Origin: Chloroflexota bacterium
Lineage (GTDB): Bacteria; Chloroflexota; Limnocylindria; P2-11E
Reading direction: 5' to 3'
DNA length: 19,399 nt
Assembly (NCBI GenBank): GCA_005881085.1
Contig: VBGU01000047.1
Location: 1 to 19,399, forward strand
In this document: positions 14,018 to 19,399 of the stretch, in pieces
How the letters are laid out: each line of letters starts with the position of its first letter
Position numbering within the stretch: the stretch's first letter is position 1
Position numbers and translations under genes: made by a program
Notes under the pieces: model-generated
Database searches by the model: none
The model's input: only the letters and a program-made list of their open reading frames with translations
What the model was told of the DNA's origin: nothing

Positions 14018-14712
14018 CAGAGACCACCATCCCGCGCGGAAATGCGTTGCCGCGCATCCGTCCCTGGCTCGGCATCGCTGCCGCCGCGTCGTTCGTCGTG
14101 GCGAGCGTGATGGCGCTCTTCTGGGCGCCCACCGATGCGGTGCAGGGGAACGTGTATCGGATCCTCTACGTCCACGTCCCTCTCGCCTGGCTTGCCTATC
14201 TCGCATTCGTCGTCGTCTTTCTCGCGTCGGTCGGCTGGCTCTGGACGAAAAATCCGCTGTTCGATGCGATCGCGGTCTCGTCCGCGGAGATAGGCGTGCT
14301 CTTCACCGGTCTGTTCCTGGTCGCGGGGTCGATCTGGGCAAAGCCGACCTGGGGTGTCTGGTGGACGTGGGAGCCACGCCTCGTGACGACGGCGATCATG
14401 TTCGTGATGTACGTGGGCTACCTGCTCCTGCGGGGGCTCTCGACGGACTTCTCGCGGCGCGCGACCAGGGCCGCGGTCTTCGGGATCATCGCCGTCATCG
14501 ACGTCCCCATCGTTCACCTCTCGGTGCTCTGGGCGAACTCGCTCCACCAGCTCCCGACAGTGCTGCGAGCCGGCGGCTCGCCCGCGCTCGACTCGTCGAT
14601 GCTCCTCACGCTCATGGTCTCGCTCGGCGCGTACACGCTCATCTACGCCTACTTCATGACGTCCCGCATTTCGCTCGAGCGCGCGCGCCAGGAGCGGTTG
14701 TGGACAACCTGA
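14014..14712 (+). CDS. ccmC: haem exporter / cytochrome c biogenesis protein CcmC
   Basis: 232 residues with six membrane spans. The Trp-rich WWD haem-handling motif begins at Trp113 (WGVWWTWEPRL), with Glu where the classical proteobacterial motif has Asp. The two haem-ligating His are in place: His54 in YVHVPLAW and His168 in VHLSVLW. CcmC presents haem to CcmE on the outer face of the membrane. GTG 14014 overlaps the ccmB stop, giving an N-terminus of about 20 residues before the first span. It overlaps the small ccmD frame by 13 bases. Confidence 0.94.
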   Translation: MTETTIPRGNALPRIRPWLGIAAAASFVVASVMALFWAPTDAVQGNVYRILYVHVPLAWLAYLAFVVVFLASVGWLWTKNPLFDAIAVSSAEIGVLFTGLFLVAGSIWAKPTWGVWWTWEPRLVTTAIMFVMYVGYLLLRGLSTDFSRRATRAAVFGIIAVIDVPIVHLSVLWANSLHQLPTVLRAGGSPALDSSMLLTLMVSLGAYTLIYAYFMTSRISLERARQERLWTT

Positions 14713-14792
14713 TCTTCATCGTCGCTGCGTTCGCGATCGTGTGGGGCGCGCTGGTCGCGTACCTCATCTCCCTGCGCGCTCGCGGTGCTTGA
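14700..14792 (+). CDS. ccmD: CcmD-like small membrane protein
   Basis: A 30-residue frame from GTG 14700, with AGGAG five bases upstream, ends at TGA 14790-14792. It encodes one transmembrane helix (about 4-23) followed by SLRARGA, the typical short basic tail of CcmD. CcmD stabilises the CcmC-CcmE-haem complex and helps its release. Identification depends on size, topology and position between ccmC and ccmE, which is exactly where ccmD lies in other System I operons; sequence conservation in this family is low. It overlaps ccmC by 13 bases and ccmE by 8. Confidence 0.8.
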   Translation: MDNLIFIVAAFAIVWGALVAYLISLRARGA

Positions 14793-15222
14793 GCGCATCG
14801 GGGCGCGCCGCGTTCTGCTGATCGCGGCGCTCGGCGTCGCGGTGCTCGTCGGCGCGATCGCGGCCACGAATCTTCAGGGTCAAGCCGTCTATTACCTCAC
14901 GCCCTCGGAGGCAAAGGCGCAGGGTGTCGCAGTTGGTCAGGCCGTGCGACTCGGGGGCCTGGTAAAGACAGGGTCGATGTCCTCCGCCGACCTCCGCGGT
15001 GCGAACGATTTCCGGTTCGTGATCACTGACGGGGTCGTGGATGTGCAGATCGTCGCCACCGGCGCGATCCCCGGTCTGCTCCGCGAGGGCGCCGGGGCCG
15101 TGGTCGAAGGCACGTTCGTCGCGGACGGGACGTTTCAGGCGACCCAGGTGATCGCGAAGCACGACGAGGTCTACACCGCGCCGACCGCGGGAGCGACGCC
15201 GGCACACCGGACCGGACCGTGA
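14785..15222 (+). CDS. ccmE: cytochrome c maturation haem chaperone CcmE
   Basis: 145 residues. A short basic N-terminus and a single membrane anchor (about 9-28) precede a small beta-barrel (OB-fold) domain. The haem-attachment sequence AKHDEVY holds His126, which forms the covalent bond to the haem vinyl, and Tyr130, the haem-iron ligand, in the His-type HXXXY arrangement. An Ala/Pro/Thr-rich flexible tail follows. CcmE receives haem from CcmC and delivers it to CcmF outside the cytoplasm. GTG 14785 overlaps ccmD by eight bases, and the stop overlaps the ccmF GTG by four. Confidence 0.95.
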   Translation: MLERIGARRVLLIAALGVAVLVGAIAATNLQGQAVYYLTPSEAKAQGVAVGQAVRLGGLVKTGSMSSADLRGANDFRFVITDGVVDVQIVATGAIPGLLREGAGAVVEGTFVADGTFQATQVIAKHDEVYTAPTAGATPAHRTGP

Positions 15223-17216
15223 GCGCGGGGGATCTCGGCGCCGCAGCGCTTCGCGCGGCGCTCTTCCTTTCGCTCTGGGGTACGGGCGCGGCGATCTACG
15301 CGGCGTGGCGGCGCGACGCCCGGGTGCTCGCATCGGCACGGGTCGCGGCGGGTATTGCCTTCGGACTCGTCGTCGTCGCGGCGCTCTCGATGATGTTCGC
15401 CCTCGCGACGCACGACTTCTCGATCCTCTACGTCGCCGAAAACAACGCGCGCGAGACGCCAACCTTCTATTCGATCATCAGCCTGTGGGCGGCCCTCGAG
15501 GGCTCGATCCTCCTCTGGACGGCGATCCTCGCTGGCGCGACGGCGTTTATCGCCTTCCGCGGCACGCTGGCCATCCCGCGGCTTGCGACGACGGCGCTCG
15601 CCGTGATGTTCGCGATGCTCACGTTCTTCCTGCTGCTCATCACGACACCGGCGGCGGATCCGTTCGCGCGTCTCGCGGTCGCGCCGGACAACGGCAACGG
15701 GCCAAACGCCCTCCTGCAAAACCACCCGCTCATGGCGCTGCACCCGCCGCTTCTCTACCTCGGCTACGTCCTCACCTCAGTGCCGTTCGCCTACGCGATC
15801 GCGTCGCTGATCCTGGGCGAGGGCGGGGACCGCTGGCTCGTCGCGACGCGCCGCTTCGCGCTGGTCTCCTGGGCGCTGCTCGGCGTCGGCATCATCGCGG
15901 GCGCGTGGTGGAGCTACGCCGTGCTCGGTTGGGGCGGCTACTGGGCGTGGGACCCGGTCGAGAATGCGGCGATCATGCCGTGGCTCACGTCGACGGCGTA
16001 CCTCCATTCGGTCATGGTGGAAGAGAAGCGGAGCCTCCTCCGAACCTGGAACCTTGCGCTCGTCGTGGCGACGTTCGCGCTCACGATCCTCGGAACGTTC
16101 CTCACGCGGAGCGGCGTCGTGAACAGCGTGCATTCGTTCAGCCTCTCCGCGATCGGGCCACTCCTGCTCGGGTATCTCGTCGCGATCCTCGTGCTCTCGG
16201 TCGGTCTGTTGCTCTGGCGATCCGCCCGGCTACGTGATGCCGGGCCGATCGGCGCTCCGCTCTCGCGCGAGGCGATCTTCCTTTTTCAGAACGTGCTCTT
16301 CATGGCGGCGACGCTCACCGTGCTCCTCGGTACGCTTTACCCGCTCGTCGCGGAGGCGATCTCGGGCGCGCAGCTCTCGATCGGCGGTCCGTACTTCGAC
16401 CGAGTCGAGATCCCGCTCGCCCTCGCGCTCTTGTTTCTCATGGGCATCGGCCCGCAGCTGCCGTGGCACGGTGCGTCGCGCGCGACACTTGAGCGACAGT
16501 TCACCGCGCCGATCGTCGCCGCCGCCGCCGGGGCGATCGCGGCGCTCGTCACGGGCACGACCGCACTCGCGGCGGTGCTCACCTACGCGCTCGGCGCGTT
16601 CGTCGTTGCCACGGTGGTCCAGGAGTTCACGCGCGGGGTGCGAGCGCGCCGCACTCTTCATGGCGAGGGCGGGATCGCCGCATTCTCGAACCTCCTGCGC
16701 CGCAGCGGCCGCCGGTACGGCGGCTACGTCGTGCATGTCGGGATCGTTCTCGTCGCGCTGGCCGTGGCGACGAGTCAGGCGCGCACCGTGGACGCCGAGC
16801 AGACGCTCGCGCCGGGCGAGGCGCTCGTGGTGGCGGGCTACACGGTACGGCTCGACACGATTCGCCCGGTGAGCGAGCCGCAGCGCGACTCGATCGTCGC
16901 CGATCTCGTCGTCACAGGGAACGGCGCGAGCGAGCATCTGCGCCCGGCCCTCGTGCAATACCCGAACAGCGCGGCCGCGGTGGGCTCGCCAGGGATCGGC
17001 GCCGGCCTCCGCGACGACCTCTACACGATCCTCGCCGCGTATGACCAGCGCACGTTCTCGTGGGCAACGATCCGTATGCGCGTGATCCCGGGTGTCTCGT
17101 GGCTCTGGCTCGGGGGCGCCGTCGTCGGGATCGGCGCGCTCATCGCTGCGCTTCCGGCGCCACGCCGGCGTACGGTGCGGATGCCTGTCGCCGAAGTCGC
17201 GGTGTCGGCAAAGTGA
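15219..17216 (+). CDS. ccmF: cytochrome c haem lyase subunit CcmF
   Basis: 665 residues, a full-length CcmF with many membrane spans. The WWD motif begins at Trp238 (WGGYWAWDPVENA), and a conserved haem-ligand His lies near 174 in ALHPPLLYLGY. The segment RTWNLALVV and the FLTRSGVVNSVHSF stretch (about 305-318) are classic family signatures. The large C-terminal soluble loop and final helix are present, ending in a basic tail. CcmF transfers haem from CcmE to reduced apocytochrome c with CcmH and CcmI. It overlaps ccmE and ccmG by four bases each. Confidence 0.96.
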   Translation: MSAGDLGAAALRAALFLSLWGTGAAIYAAWRRDARVLASARVAAGIAFGLVVVAALSMMFALATHDFSILYVAENNARETPTFYSIISLWAALEGSILLWTAILAGATAFIAFRGTLAIPRLATTALAVMFAMLTFFLLLITTPAADPFARLAVAPDNGNGPNALLQNHPLMALHPPLLYLGYVLTSVPFAYAIASLILGEGGDRWLVATRRFALVSWALLGVGIIAGAWWSYAVLGWGGYWAWDPVENAAIMPWLTSTAYLHSVMVEEKRSLLRTWNLALVVATFALTILGTFLTRSGVVNSVHSFSLSAIGPLLLGYLVAILVLSVGLLLWRSARLRDAGPIGAPLSREAIFLFQNVLFMAATLTVLLGTLYPLVAEAISGAQLSIGGPYFDRVEIPLALALLFLMGIGPQLPWHGASRATLERQFTAPIVAAAAGAIAALVTGTTALAAVLTYALGAFVVATVVQEFTRGVRARRTLHGEGGIAAFSNLLRRSGRRYGGYVVHVGIVLVALAVATSQARTVDAEQTLAPGEALVVAGYTVRLDTIRPVSEPQRDSIVADLVVTGNGASEHLRPALVQYPNSAAAVGSPGIGAGLRDDLYTILAAYDQRTFSWATIRMRVIPGVSWLWLGGAVVGIGALIAALPAPRRRTVRMPVAEVAVSAK

Positions 17217-17752
17217 TCCTCGGCCGGGTCGTCAGAGTCGCCGTCGTCGTCGCGATCCTCGGTCTCGTCGTGACGCTCGCGCTCGCGTTCCGCCGCGATC
17301 CCCACGACATCCGCACCGGGACGATCGGCAAGCCCGCTCCGGGATTCACCCTCGAGCGCCTCGACGGCTCGGGGACGGTCGCGCTCGCGGATCTTTCTGG
17401 CAAGGTCGTGGTCATGAATTTCTTCGCGTCGTGGTGCCTGCCATGCACCCAGGAGAATCCCACGCTCGTCCGCGTCTACGAGCGCTATCGAGCAAGCGAC
17501 GTCGTCATGCTGGGCGTGAACTACCAGGAGTCGCGCGACAACGGGCTCGCGTACGTGCGGCGCATGGGCATGGGGTGGACGACGGTCGCCGACGACGATG
17601 GCCGCGTCGCGCTGTCGTACGGGGTCTTTGGCCCGCCTGAGACGTTCTTCATCGGCCCCGACGGCGTGATCGCCGGACGGCACATCGGTCCGATCGACGA
17701 GGCCACTCTGGTGACCGCGATCGAAACCCTGCGCGCGCGAGCGGTGCGATGA
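17213..17752 (+). CDS. ccmG: membrane-anchored thioredoxin CcmG/ResA-like
   Basis: 179 residues from GTG 17213, which overlaps the ccmF stop. An N-terminal anchor (about 6-24) is followed by a TlpA/ResA-type thioredoxin domain with Trp74-Cys75-Leu76-Pro77-Cys78 in FFASWCLPC. The cis-Pro region is GVFGPPETFFI, carrying the Gly-Val-Phe-Gly-Pro-Pro pattern of CcmG. It keeps the apocytochrome CXXCH cysteines and CcmH reduced outside the membrane. The electron donor, usually CcdA or DsbD, is not encoded in this window. Confidence 0.93.
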   Translation: MILGRVVRVAVVVAILGLVVTLALAFRRDPHDIRTGTIGKPAPGFTLERLDGSGTVALADLSGKVVVMNFFASWCLPCTQENPTLVRVYERYRASDVVMLGVNYQESRDNGLAYVRRMGMGWTTVADDDGRVALSYGVFGPPETFFIGPDGVIAGRHIGPIDEATLVTAIETLRARAVR

Positions 17753-18210
17753 ACGGCCGAGTGGTCATCGCCATCGCGCTTCTCGCCCTGGCCGCCGCGC
17801 TCGTCTTCGCGGCACGCCCGCACGACGTGACCGCCGACGAGCGCATCGACCAGATCACGACCGAGCTTCGTTGCCCGGTCTGTCAGGGTCTTTCGGTGAA
17901 GGACTCGACCTCCGAGACCGCGCGCCAGATGCGCGATCTCGTCGCGCAGCGGGTGCGCGAGGGGAAGAGCAACGCGGACATCGAGGCTGAGTTCCGCGCC
18001 GCGTACGGCGACTGGATCTTCCTCTCGCCGCCCGTCGCATCGTGGAGTGGACTCGTGTGGCTCGTTCCCATCGCCGCGCTCGGCGCAGGACTGGTGCTCG
18101 TGACTGGGCGGCTGCGGAGCACCGACACGCCGCAGGCGGCGGGACCGAGCGCGAGTGAGGTCGCAGCGTTACGCGAGCGCGTCGCGCGCGAGGAGGCCGC
18201 CGAAGGATGA
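17749..18210 (+). CDS. ccmH: cytochrome c maturation thiol-oxidoreductase CcmH
   Basis: 153 residues from ATG 17749, overlapping the ccmG stop as ATGA. An N-terminal signal-anchor (about 5-23) precedes the LRCPVCQG motif with Cys42 and Cys45 and the SVKDSTSETARQMRDLV helix, all diagnostic of CcmH/NrfF/CycL. A second membrane helix (about 100-120) is followed by a short charged cytoplasmic tail (to 153). The protein holds the apocytochrome as a mixed disulfide before haem attachment. This is the short CcmH form, with the TPR half encoded separately by the next gene. Confidence 0.95.
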   Translation: MNGRVVIAIALLALAAALVFAARPHDVTADERIDQITTELRCPVCQGLSVKDSTSETARQMRDLVAQRVREGKSNADIEAEFRAAYGDWIFLSPPVASWSGLVWLVPIAALGAGLVLVTGRLRSTDTPQAAGPSASEVAALRERVAREEAAEG

Positions 18211-19007
18211 CCATCGCGCTTTTCATCGTGCTGCTCCTCGCCGGCACGGCGGCAGTCATCGCGCCGCTAGCGCGGCGCCCGGTCGCGTGGCCGGCGGATC
18301 CCCCGGATCACCGCGACGATGTGGCGCGCGCCGTGAGCTCGCTGCGCGATCTCGAATTCGCGCGCGCGGCCGGGACGATCGCGTCCTCGGACTACACACG
18401 GCTTCGGGCATCGCTCGAGCGCGACGCATTCGCCCGCCGCGCGCCCGAGCCGCGTCGCGCTGCGCCCGTGCGCACGCTGGTCGCCGCCGCGCTGATCGCG
18501 GCGGTCACCGCCGGGGTCGCGGTGTTCTACCTGCCGCCCTCGGCCGGCGATCGCGCGCCCGGTGAAACCGTGACCGGCACCGTGCCGCAGGTCGACGCGG
18601 TTGCGGCGCTCGAGGCGCGCGCGAGCGCGAACCCAGGCGACGTCCCGACGCAGCTTGCGCTCGGCGATGCGTACGTCCAGGCCGGACGGCCCCAGGACGC
18701 GATCCCGCGGTATCAGGCGGTACTCGCGAAAGACCCGAACAACGTCGCCGCGCTCGATGGGCTCGCGCTCATCCTCGTCGCGTCGGGCAGCAACGACGGC
18801 GCGATCGTCGCCGCGGACCGGGTGCTCGCGCAGCGTCCGAAGGACCCGGACGCGCTCTTTGTGAAAGGCCTCGCGCTCTACGCGAAGCAGGATTGGAACG
18901 GCGCAGTCGACGTGTGGACGGTGTACCTCGACGTCGGGCAGTACCACTTCGGGGCGGAGATGGTGCGTGGCTTCTACGCGGATGCGAGGGCGAAAGCGGG
19001 GCGATAG
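18207..19007 (+). CDS. ccmI: TPR protein CcmI, apocytochrome c chaperone
   Basis: 266 residues from ATG 18207, overlapping the ccmH stop. The layout is that of CcmI/CycH: a first membrane helix (about 2-20), a cytoplasmic helical loop with LRDLEFARAAGTIASSDYTRLRASLERDA (about 46-75), and a second helix (about 89-111). An outer domain of TPR repeats follows (about 130-260), with repeat cores QLALGDAYVQAGRPQDAI, ALDGLALILVASGSNDGAI and ALFVKGLALYAKQDWNGAV. It binds the C-terminus of apocytochromes and hands them to CcmF/H. It is the last gene of the operon. Confidence 0.9.
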   Translation: MTIALFIVLLLAGTAAVIAPLARRPVAWPADPPDHRDDVARAVSSLRDLEFARAAGTIASSDYTRLRASLERDAFARRAPEPRRAAPVRTLVAAALIAAVTAGVAVFYLPPSAGDRAPGETVTGTVPQVDAVAALEARASANPGDVPTQLALGDAYVQAGRPQDAIPRYQAVLAKDPNNVAALDGLALILVASGSNDGAIVAADRVLAQRPKDPDALFVKGLALYAKQDWNGAVDVWTVYLDVGQYHFGAEMVRGFYADARAKAGR

Positions 19008-19023
19008 TCCGGTAGACTGAGTG

Positions 19024-19043
19024 TCGAACGCACTCGCGTTCGA
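19024..19043. terminator. perfect hairpin between ccmI and tRNA-His
   Basis: TCGAACGC (19024-19031) pairs exactly with GCGTTCGA (19036-19043) around a 4-base loop. There is no T-run after it, so it is not a canonical intrinsic terminator. It begins 16 bases after the ccmI stop and ends five bases before the tRNA. It could terminate or stabilise the ccm mRNA, or guide tRNA 5' processing from a read-through transcript. A TAGACT at 19013-19018 is a possible -10 for the tRNA but has no clear -35. Confidence 0.45.
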
Positions 19044-19048
19044 TCCAC

Positions 19049-19120
19049 GGCGGCTATGGTGTAATGGCAGCACTGGAGGTTGTGGACCTCCCTGTAGCGG
19101 TTCGAAACCGCTTAGCCGCC
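19049..19120 (+). tRNA. tRNA-His (anticodon GUG)
   Basis: A full cloverleaf can be drawn. The extra G(-1) at 19049 pairs with discriminator C at 19120, the hallmark of tRNA-His. The acceptor stem is GCGGCTA (19050-19056) with TAGCCGC (19113-19119), the D-arm GTGT/GCAC, and the anticodon stem GGAGG/CCTCC around loop TTGTGGA with anticodon GTG. The T-arm is AGCGG/CCGCT around TTCGAAA. The 3' CCA is not encoded (CAG follows), so it must be added by nucleotidyltransferase. There is no intron. Confidence 0.95.
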
Positions 19121-19134
19121 CAGTTGACGGTCCT

Positions 19135-19399
19135 ATTGACACGATCCTCCGCCCCGGCACATATATCCACATAGACGAAAAGGAATTTCACTGGCTCGTC
19201 GGGATCCTCGAGGGTGAGGGAACTTTTCTCCGCGGCGCTCCGTCAAAACCTGGCACTCCGATCCTGCGGGTTTCGATGACTGACCGCGACGTCGTTGATC
19301 GCGTCGGGAACTTATTCGAACGGGCGGTGATCCGATTGCGACGACGGAGGCCGCATCACAAGATTCCGTACGCGACAACGATCAAAGGCGCTCCGGCTG
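19135..19399 (+). CDS. LAGLIDADG-type homing endonuclease-like protein, partial (runs off right edge)
   Basis: The frame carries WLVGILEGEGTF (19192-19227), a clear LAGLIDADG-helix variant whose final acidic residue is the expected catalytic Glu, followed by PILRVSMTDRDVVDRVGNLF, the strand-helix pattern that follows this motif in bacterial and phage LAGLIDADG proteins. It continues to the last base of the window. The 5' end is unclear: no ATG, GTG, TTG or CTG occurs in frame between the tRNA and the motif. The coordinate given is an ATT; ATA 19171 is another possibility. The frame stays open back through the tRNA to a GTG at 19021, which is unlikely as a start. Such proteins cut specific DNA sites and mobilise their own gene, or act as maturases or degenerate remnants. 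The AT-rich stretch at 19160-19190 contrasts with the surroundings. Confidence 0.7.
   Translation, partial: MDTILRPGTYIHIDEKEFHWLVGILEGEGTFLRGAPSKPGTPILRVSMTDRDVVDRVGNLFERAVIRLRRRRPHHKIPYATTIKGAPA

Noticed and set aside
14350..14382. CcmC WWD motif with Glu in place of Asp as a functional oddity
   Set aside because: The change is conservative, the haem-ligand His54 and His168 are intact, and I believe WEPRL variants occur in non-proteobacterial CcmC, so it is not treated as a finding.
13452..14792. 446-codon plus-strand frame spanning ccmB and ccmC
   Set aside because: Arg/Ser-rich out-of-frame translation of ccmB and ccmC; only its last 30 codons, from GTG 14700, are real (ccmD).
18267..19172. 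Minus-strand frame of 301 codons crossing ccmI and the tRNA
   Set aside because: Antisense to ccmI TPR repeats and to a structurally perfect tRNA; Arg-rich composition typical of shadow frames.
1..19399. CRISPR array, prophage or insertion sequence
   Set aside because: No regularly spaced repeats, transposase, integrase or phage structural genes were seen; the only mobile-type signal is the partial LAGLIDADG frame at the right edge.

Overview
This is a gene-dense, high-GC (roughly two-thirds G+C by eye) bacterial chromosomal segment. Many genes overlap by 4 bp, starts are often GTG, TTG or apparently CTG, and Shine-Dalgarno sites are sparse. Gene content (DUF5667 protein beside an ECF sigma factor, NYN protein, DUF2269 membrane protein, a GvpA-like protein, complete cytochrome c maturation System I) fits an uncultivated Terrabacteria lineage. 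My best guess is Chloroflexota or a close relative. That placement is inference; no 16S or other marker is present.

Layout. 1-240: a possible gene tail, then the leader of a NYN-domain putative RNase (241-1917). This overlaps an MFS exporter (1914-3137) whose only plausible start is CTG. A lone gas-vesicle GvpA/GvpJ-type gene (minus, 3144-3380) and a stand-alone receiver gene (3513-3959) follow. A thioredoxin reductase-like protein fused to a cyclic-nucleotide-binding domain (minus, 3913-5229) is divergent from a GDSL/SGNH hydrolase (5273-5866). Between them lie two copies of a CTTTC-NN-GAAAG palindrome. A minus-strand operon (SDR, GNAT, DUF2269; 7613 down to 5844) is divergent from dxs (7633-9528), which is followed by a small anchored hypothetical protein. 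A minus-strand receiver gene and a DinB-like gene come next.

10,101-19,007: the minus strand carries a three-gene operon with 4-bp overlaps: cytochrome c lipoprotein, ECF sigma factor, DUF5667 membrane protein. Divergent from it, with start codons physically overlapping at 12740-12743, is a complete and nearly gapless ccmABCDEFGHI operon (12741-19007). CcmABCD export and load heme, CcmE carries it, CcmF/H/I ligate it to CXXCH apocytochromes, and CcmG/H handle the cysteine thiols. The neighbouring lipoprotein cytochrome is an obvious client, and the sigma/DUF5667 pair is a candidate regulator.

19,008-19,399: a perfect 8-bp hairpin, a tRNA-His(GUG) gene, and the start of a LAGLIDADG-type homing endonuclease-like frame that leaves the window and has no conventional start codon.

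Most interesting points: the cytochrome/sigma/DUF5667 module facing the ccm operon, the reductase-CNBD fusion with its twin palindromes, the orphan GvpA-like gene, and the start-less endonuclease frame beside tRNA-His.
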